NCBI GenBank assembly: GCA_049281195.1
Contig: JBAPRR010000172.1
Location: 1 to 33,212, forward strand
DNA from: JBAPRR01 sp049281195
Lineage (GTDB): Bacteria; Actinomycetota; Acidimicrobiia; Acidimicrobiales; CAVXTF01
Reading direction: 5' to 3'
DNA length: 33,212 nt
The notes below the pieces were generated by a model. The model ran no database searches. It saw only the letters and a program-made list of their open reading frames with translations, and was not told the DNA's origin. The translations under genes and the position numbers were made by a program. Position 1 is the first letter of the stretch; each line of letters opens with the position of its first letter. Positions 33,001 to 33,212 of the stretch are shown piece after piece.

Positions 33001-33212
33001 GTGTGCCGATCTCGCAGATGGAGTTCGACAAGTCGAAGCGCCTCACGTTCGAGAAGGAGATGCTCGGCCTCTACGTGAGCGATCACCCTTTACGTGGACT
33101 GGAATCCGCGCTGGCCCGGCTGACCGAGTGCAGCATCGCGGACCTGAAGGACCTCGACGAAAGTGGAGGCGCCATCGCCGGGATCGGTTCGGGCATGGGA
33201 GGAGTCGGGTTC
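30063..33212 (+). CDS. dnaE: DNA polymerase III alpha subunit DnaE1 (3' end cut by window)
   Basis: DnaE1 is the replicative DNA polymerase. The 1050 codons present are open to the window edge; a full protein is about 1180 residues, so the OB-fold/tau-binding end is mostly missing. The N-terminal PHP domain keeps all nine metal ligands of the mycobacterial proofreading site: H11, H13, D20, H45, E70, H104, C154, D222, H224. This predicts intrinsic 3'-5' exonuclease activity. The palm has GPGRGSAAG and the catalytic Asp pair D421-I-D423 in PDIDMDFDERYR, with a third Asp near D594 (LLKMDFLG). YRPGP and the NKSHAYGYGLIAYQTAWLK fingers region follow. ATG 30063 has a strong AGGAGG (30050-30055) seven bases upstream. 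Confidence 0.97.
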   Translation, partial: MAGEKSFTHLHTHTEYSMLDGAARVKDLVAAAVEDGMPALGITDHGNMYGVLDFYKACRDAGINPVIGTEAYMAGESRFERPVRRGRVDDTGGDVEGGNKLYYHLTLLSETNQGYRNLMKLSSAAYLEGYYYKPRVDWELLDKYHDGILATTGCLGGVVLQALLAGDETRATALAARLQDVFGRGNLFVELQDHGMPEQKRTNPGLIRIAQSIGAPLIATNDSHYTHQKDAEAHDALLCVQTGATIDDPNRFSLHSDQHYLKSAAEMRSLFSDYPEACDSTLLIAERANVEIEFGVSALPEFPIPDGFPGKSSEERSDAYLRHLAYEGAAWRYGSPLPEPVVSRLEFELNVISSMGFSAYFLVVGDLISYSRSSGIRVGPGRGSAAGCCVAYCLGIVDLDPIRYDLLFERFLNPGRKQMPDIDMDFDERYRSEMIRYASEKYGSDHVAQIVTFSTIKARAAVRDAARVLGFPYVVGDKIAKLMPPLVMGRDTPLHACLEKKEGHEDGFVAAADLREMYDTDPEAKRVIDVARGLENLRRQDGIHAAAVVITREPLTEYLPVQRKPESGQNPAEAPLVTQYEMHGVEELGLLKMDFLGLRNLSVIERALDLIKRTTGERPDIDNLPMDDDEVFAMLRRGDGIGVFQLEGGPMRALMRSLAPVSFDDVAALVALYRPGPMAANMHKDYADRKNGRKPITLLHPDMEEVLGDTYGLMIYQESMMRTAQKFAGYSLEEADNLRKACGKKIRALIAAEREKFVEGCERTGYGSKLGTQIFDIIEPFADYAFNKSHAYGYGLIAYQTAWLKVHFPVEYLAALLTSVKDDKDRTAVYLGECRSMGIEVLVPDVNTSAGEFTPGTDENGRPRIVFGLAAVRNVGEGLVERIVTERDANGPFSDFYDFCKRVDSVVLNKRTVESLIKAGAFDSLGHPRQGLCLVSEEIVELTLARRREEDAGISTLFSMFETEDPSLAPSGFEGFGDARVPISQMEFDKSKRLTFEKEMLGLYVSDHPLRGLESALARLTECSIADLKDLDESGGAIAGIGSGMGGVGF

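Noticed and set aside
31242..33086. A 614-codon open frame on the minus strand under dnaE, and similar ones under ftsZ (12713-14266), mraY (5636-6994) and ftsI (2925-3854)
   Set aside because: These are antisense to well-identified genes and their translations are low in hydrophobic structure and rich in Arg/His/Asp. This is what GC-rich codon bias produces on the opposite strand.

Overview
The window is a GC-rich stretch of chromosomal core genome from an actinobacterium (Actinomycetota). The gene order, the Bpa proteasome activator, Wag31-type DivIVA, the long IleRS and the mycobacterial-type DnaE1 all fit that phylum. A deep branch such as Acidimicrobiia is my inference and is not proven by the sequence. 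I saw no transposase, integrase, phage gene, CRISPR array, rRNA or tRNA.

Region 1 (1-14140) is a division and cell-wall (dcw) cluster on the + strand: mraZ, rsmH, ftsL-like, ftsI, murE, mraY, ftsW, murG, murC, murB, ftsQ, ftsZ. It supplies lipid II precursor synthesis (MurE, MurC, MurB, MraY, MurG), septal polymerisation and crosslinking (FtsW, FtsI), and the divisome scaffold (FtsQ, FtsL, FtsZ). Two ligase genes normally found here, murF and murD, are absent, although MurE and MurC are of normal length. Most genes overlap by 1-4 bases and start with GTG or TTG. Several have short tandem repeats at their 3' ends.

Region 2 (14208-17964, + strand) is the post-ftsZ block pgeF (ylmD), yggS (ylmE), sepF, yggT (ylmG), divIVA. 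It carries Z-ring anchoring and polar growth functions plus two small-molecule housekeeping genes. divIVA appears to have a leaderless promoter.

Region 3 (18053-24491) has ileS on the - strand, divergent from a DksA/TraR zinc-finger protein with a long Lys/Ala/Pro-rich tail, followed by lspA and an RluD-type pseudouridine synthase. The order ftsZ to rluD matches the Streptomyces arrangement as I remember it. The ileS/dksA-like intergenic region holds a 14-bp perfect palindrome and a T-box-like motif.

Region 4 (24476-29834) is more variable: a group-2-like sigma factor (-), a histidine phosphatase (+), an Rrf2 regulator with an ion-channel-like membrane protein (both -), and a nucleotide pyrophosphatase/phosphodiesterase-family protein coupled to bpa (+).

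Region 5 (30063 to the edge) is dnaE1, cut by the window end after 1050 codons.

I did not find a clearly new multi-gene system. The best leads are the missing murF/murD with repeats at the mraY-ftsW junction, the ileS/dksA-like control region, the Rrf2/channel-like pair, and the unusual C-terminus of Bpa.
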